From DAIUFH01 sp036844705 (GTDB taxonomy: Bacteria > Bacillota > Clostridia > Tissierellales > Tissierellaceae): a stretch of DNA of 8,048 nucleotides. The DNA lies in assembly GCA_036844705.1 (NCBI GenBank), contig DAIUFH010000087.1:1-8048 (forward strand). Direction: 5' to 3'. Position numbers and translations under genes: made by a program. The notes beneath the pieces were generated by a model. It saw only the letters and a program-made list of their open reading frames with translations. It was not told the DNA's origin and ran no database searches. This document shows, piece after piece, positions 6,447 through 8,048 of the stretch. The number at the start of each line of letters is the position of its first letter. Positions within the stretch are counted from its first letter, which is position 1.

Positions 6447-7799
6447 TTATTTCAAATTATACTTTATTAACTTGTAATTTAGAGATTGTTTTGATATTTT
6501 TAACTTTTTTGCAGCTTCCGCTAAAGTGGTTGATGTACTCAGTGTTTTAATTAAAAGTTGTTTTTCATATTTATTTATCATTTCATATAATGACATTTCA
6601 TCATTCATCGTGTCCACTTTAACTATTTCATCTTTAAATTGATTCACTAAATAAGATGGCAAATCATTTAGCTCTATATATCTAGACCCAATTATATTGA
6701 ACGCACCCTCTATGACATTCTTCAATTCTCTAACGTTTCCTGGCCAGCTATAATTTAGAAATATTTCTCTAACATCCTCACTTACTCCTTCAACATCTTT
6801 ATTCATCTTTTGATTATACATAGAAACAAAGTATTCTGTTAAATAGGATATATCAGCAATTCTTTCTCTTAGAGGCGGAATATCTATTTGTACAACATTT
6901 AATCGATAAAACAAATCCTCTCTAATTACTTTCTTTTCTAAGCAGAGTAAAGGTGGCTGATTTAAAGCTGTAATTATCCTTACATCTATATGTATAGGCT
7001 CTTCTCCACCTATTCTAGTTATCTTCTTTTCTTCTATAGCTTTTAATATCTTTGATTGCATATTAATATCCATTGAGTTGATTTCATCTAAGAACAATGT
7101 ACCACCATTGGCAACCTCAAATAGGCCCCTTCTGTTTTCTGCACCAGTATAGCTACCCTTAACAGATCCAAATAATATACTTTCTAATAAATCAGATGGA
7201 ATAGCTGCACAATTCTGTGATATAAATTTATTATCGCTTCTATAGCTATAAGTATGTATAGCTTGAGCTACCAATTCCTTCCCAGTGCCTGTCTCTCCAT
7301 ATATCATAATAGATGAATCAGTATTAGCAACTTTCATTATTTTTGATTTAACATCTTTCATAGATTCAGATTTAGTAATGATATCATCTATCTGATATAG
7401 TCCAATATTTTCCCCATTACTATTTGAAGATAAAACAATATTTTTTCTTTCATTTTCTTCAATGCATCTAGATAAATCTATGGCACCAACTATTTTTCCA
7501 TCCTTTACTAATGGAAGAGTGCTATATATATTTGTTACATTTTGTCCATGTTTTGAAGTTAGATATTCTACCTGATTATAAATTGGTTTTCCATATTTCA
7601 AGACCCTCATAATACTACTTGTTTCTTCTGTTAAATAGGGATGTATCTCTAATACTGTTTTCCCTATAATATCTTCCCTCTTTAAATCATAAACATCGGT
7701 CCTCATATTTGTATAATATTGTATAGCCCCTCTATGGTCAGTAATAATTACTCCATCGAAGTAATTATAAATATTAAGCAAGTTTCTAATATTGATCAT
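6447..7799 (-). CDS. Sigma-54-dependent transcriptional activator (PAS-AAA+-Fis HTH), RocR-like
   Basis: A 450-residue cytoplasmic enhancer-binding protein. Residues about 1-115 form a PAS-type sensor domain (GVIITDHRGAIQYY near 16-29, ending VGAIDLSR). The AAA+ domain (about 138-370) has Walker A GETGTGKE (168-175), the sigma-54 contact loop GSYTGA (215-220, normally GAFTGA), Walker B GGTLFLDEI (232-240), an RLNVV-type sensor region and YSWPGNVREL (350-359). A Fis-type helix-turn-helix fills the C-terminus (about 407-448, AAKKLKISKQSLNYKL). I chose ATG at 7799, preceded by AAAGGA at 7817-7812; the frame is open to a TTG at 7922 but no conserved domain sequence lies there. There is no receiver domain, so it is probably controlled by a ligand bound in the PAS domain rather than by phosphorylation. 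The likely target is the sigma-54 promoter 138-155 bp past its stop codon. Confidence 0.92.
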   Translation of the reverse strand: MINIRNLLNIYNYFDGVIITDHRGAIQYYTNMRTDVYDLKREDIIGKTVLEIHPYLTEETSSIMRVLKYGKPIYNQVEYLTSKHGQNVTNIYSTLPLVKDGKIVGAIDLSRCIEENERKNIVLSSNSNGENIGLYQIDDIITKSESMKDVKSKIMKVANTDSSIMIYGETGTGKELVAQAIHTYSYRSDNKFISQNCAAIPSDLLESILFGSVKGSYTGAENRRGLFEVANGGTLFLDEINSMDINMQSKILKAIEEKKITRIGGEEPIHIDVRIITALNQPPLLCLEKKVIREDLFYRLNVVQIDIPPLRERIADISYLTEYFVSMYNQKMNKDVEGVSEDVREIFLNYSWPGNVRELKNVIEGAFNIIGSRYIELNDLPSYLVNQFKDEIVKVDTMNDEMSLYEMINKYEKQLLIKTLSTSTTLAEAAKKLKISKQSLNYKLIKYNLK

Positions 7800-7880
7800 C
7801 TTATCTCTCATTCCTTTCACTATCTCAAAGCAATGTTTCATATACAAATATTTTACCATAAATCCCTTGTTTCTAGAAAT

Positions 7881-7922
7881 ATTATAGAGAATATATAAAA
7901 AATAGTTACTATTCACAGTCAA
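7881..7922 (-). promoter_or_regulatory. Possible promoter of the sigma-54 activator gene (tentative)
   Basis: The minus strand holds TTGACT at 7922-7917 and a perfect TATAAT at 7886-7881, but these are 30 bp apart and cannot be one promoter. TTGACT could pair with TATATA 19 bp away. TATAAT has only a poor -35 (GTAACT) at 17 bp. Promoter elements are probably present in this stretch, but I cannot decide which are used. Confidence 0.3.
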
Positions 7923-7949
7923 CCAGTAGTCATCTGAGCGTATATTTTT

Positions 7950-8035
7950 GTCATCCTGAGTTTTGCAGTATGATTACAGCTTTCGAAGGATCTCGGTTTT
8001 AGACCCGAGATTCTTCACCTGCGGTTCAGAATGAC
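7950..8035. repeat. Intergenic palindromic repeat (REP/MITE-like hairpin)
   Basis: An 86-bp imperfect palindrome. The outer arms GTCATCCTGA (7950-7959) and TCAGAATGAC (8026-8035) pair at 9 of 10 positions. The inner arms GAAGGATCTCGG (7985-7996) and CCGAGATTCTTC (8005-8016) pair fully with one G-T wobble around an 8-nt loop. Its composition is richer in GC than its surroundings, and it lies between genes. The termini (GTCATTCTGA / TCAGAATGAC) and the GAAGAATCTC core resemble dispersed hairpin repeats that I recall from several Firmicute genomes. It codes for nothing visible, and only one copy is present here. Confidence 0.7.
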
Positions 8036-8048
8036 ACTAGCTGACGCC

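Noticed and set aside
7800..7922. N-terminal extension of the activator from TTG at 7922
   Set aside because: The segment resembles AT-rich promoter DNA, has no domain similarity, and ATG 7799 has an AAAGGA site.
7950..8035. CRISPR repeat or tRNA gene in the hairpin region
   Set aside because: There is a single palindrome with no spaced repeats, and no cloverleaf or TTCGA-type T-arm in the right geometry.

Overview
The window is AT-rich. Its coding style points to an anaerobic low-GC Firmicute, probably a Clostridia member: A/T-ending codons, strong AGGAGG-type ribosome binding sites, a HisKA_2/ANTAR two-component pair and a sigma-54 activator with a Fis-type helix-turn-helix. The genus cannot be named from the sequence. 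Every real gene lies on the minus strand, so transcription runs from the right end to the left end.

In transcription order the layout is as follows. A palindromic intergenic repeat (7950-8035) is followed by a PAS-AAA+-Fis sigma-54-dependent activator (6447-7799). A 217-bp regulatory gap carries a convincing -24/-12 sigma-54 promoter and possible upstream activator sites. It leads to a metal-dependent amidohydrolase of the TRZ/ATZ group (4805-6229). A terminator-shaped palindrome (4741-4777) precedes an M20-family amidase/carbamoylase of the allantoate amidohydrolase type (3443-4705). A vegetative-type promoter overlapping the end of that gene leads to a soluble histidine kinase (1559-3355) and its ANTAR response regulator (942-1544). 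A strong promoter just past the regulator starts a leader with a Rho-independent terminator. Beyond that leader is a second M20 amidase/carbamoylase (1-730), cut off by the window edge.

The enzymes suggest stepwise hydrolysis of a nitrogen-rich compound: one amidohydrolase acting on a ring or amidine, and two M20 enzymes acting on ureido or carbamoyl products. Purine/ureide or hydantoin-like substrates fit, but the substrate is not determined. Two control layers are visible. The sigma-54 activator probably switches on the amidohydrolase promoter, and probably the first M20 gene by read-through. The kinase/ANTAR pair probably allows transcription past the terminator in front of the second M20 gene.

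The least ordinary parts are two. The kinase carries at its N-terminus a degenerate ABC-transporter ATPase domain that lacks a Walker A motif. The leader has a candidate ANTAR-type hairpin (hexaloop with A at position 1 and G at position 4) whose 3' arm is also the 5' end of the terminator stem. Together they suggest a little-described signalling route from an ABC-like pseudo-ATPase to RNA antitermination of an amidase gene.
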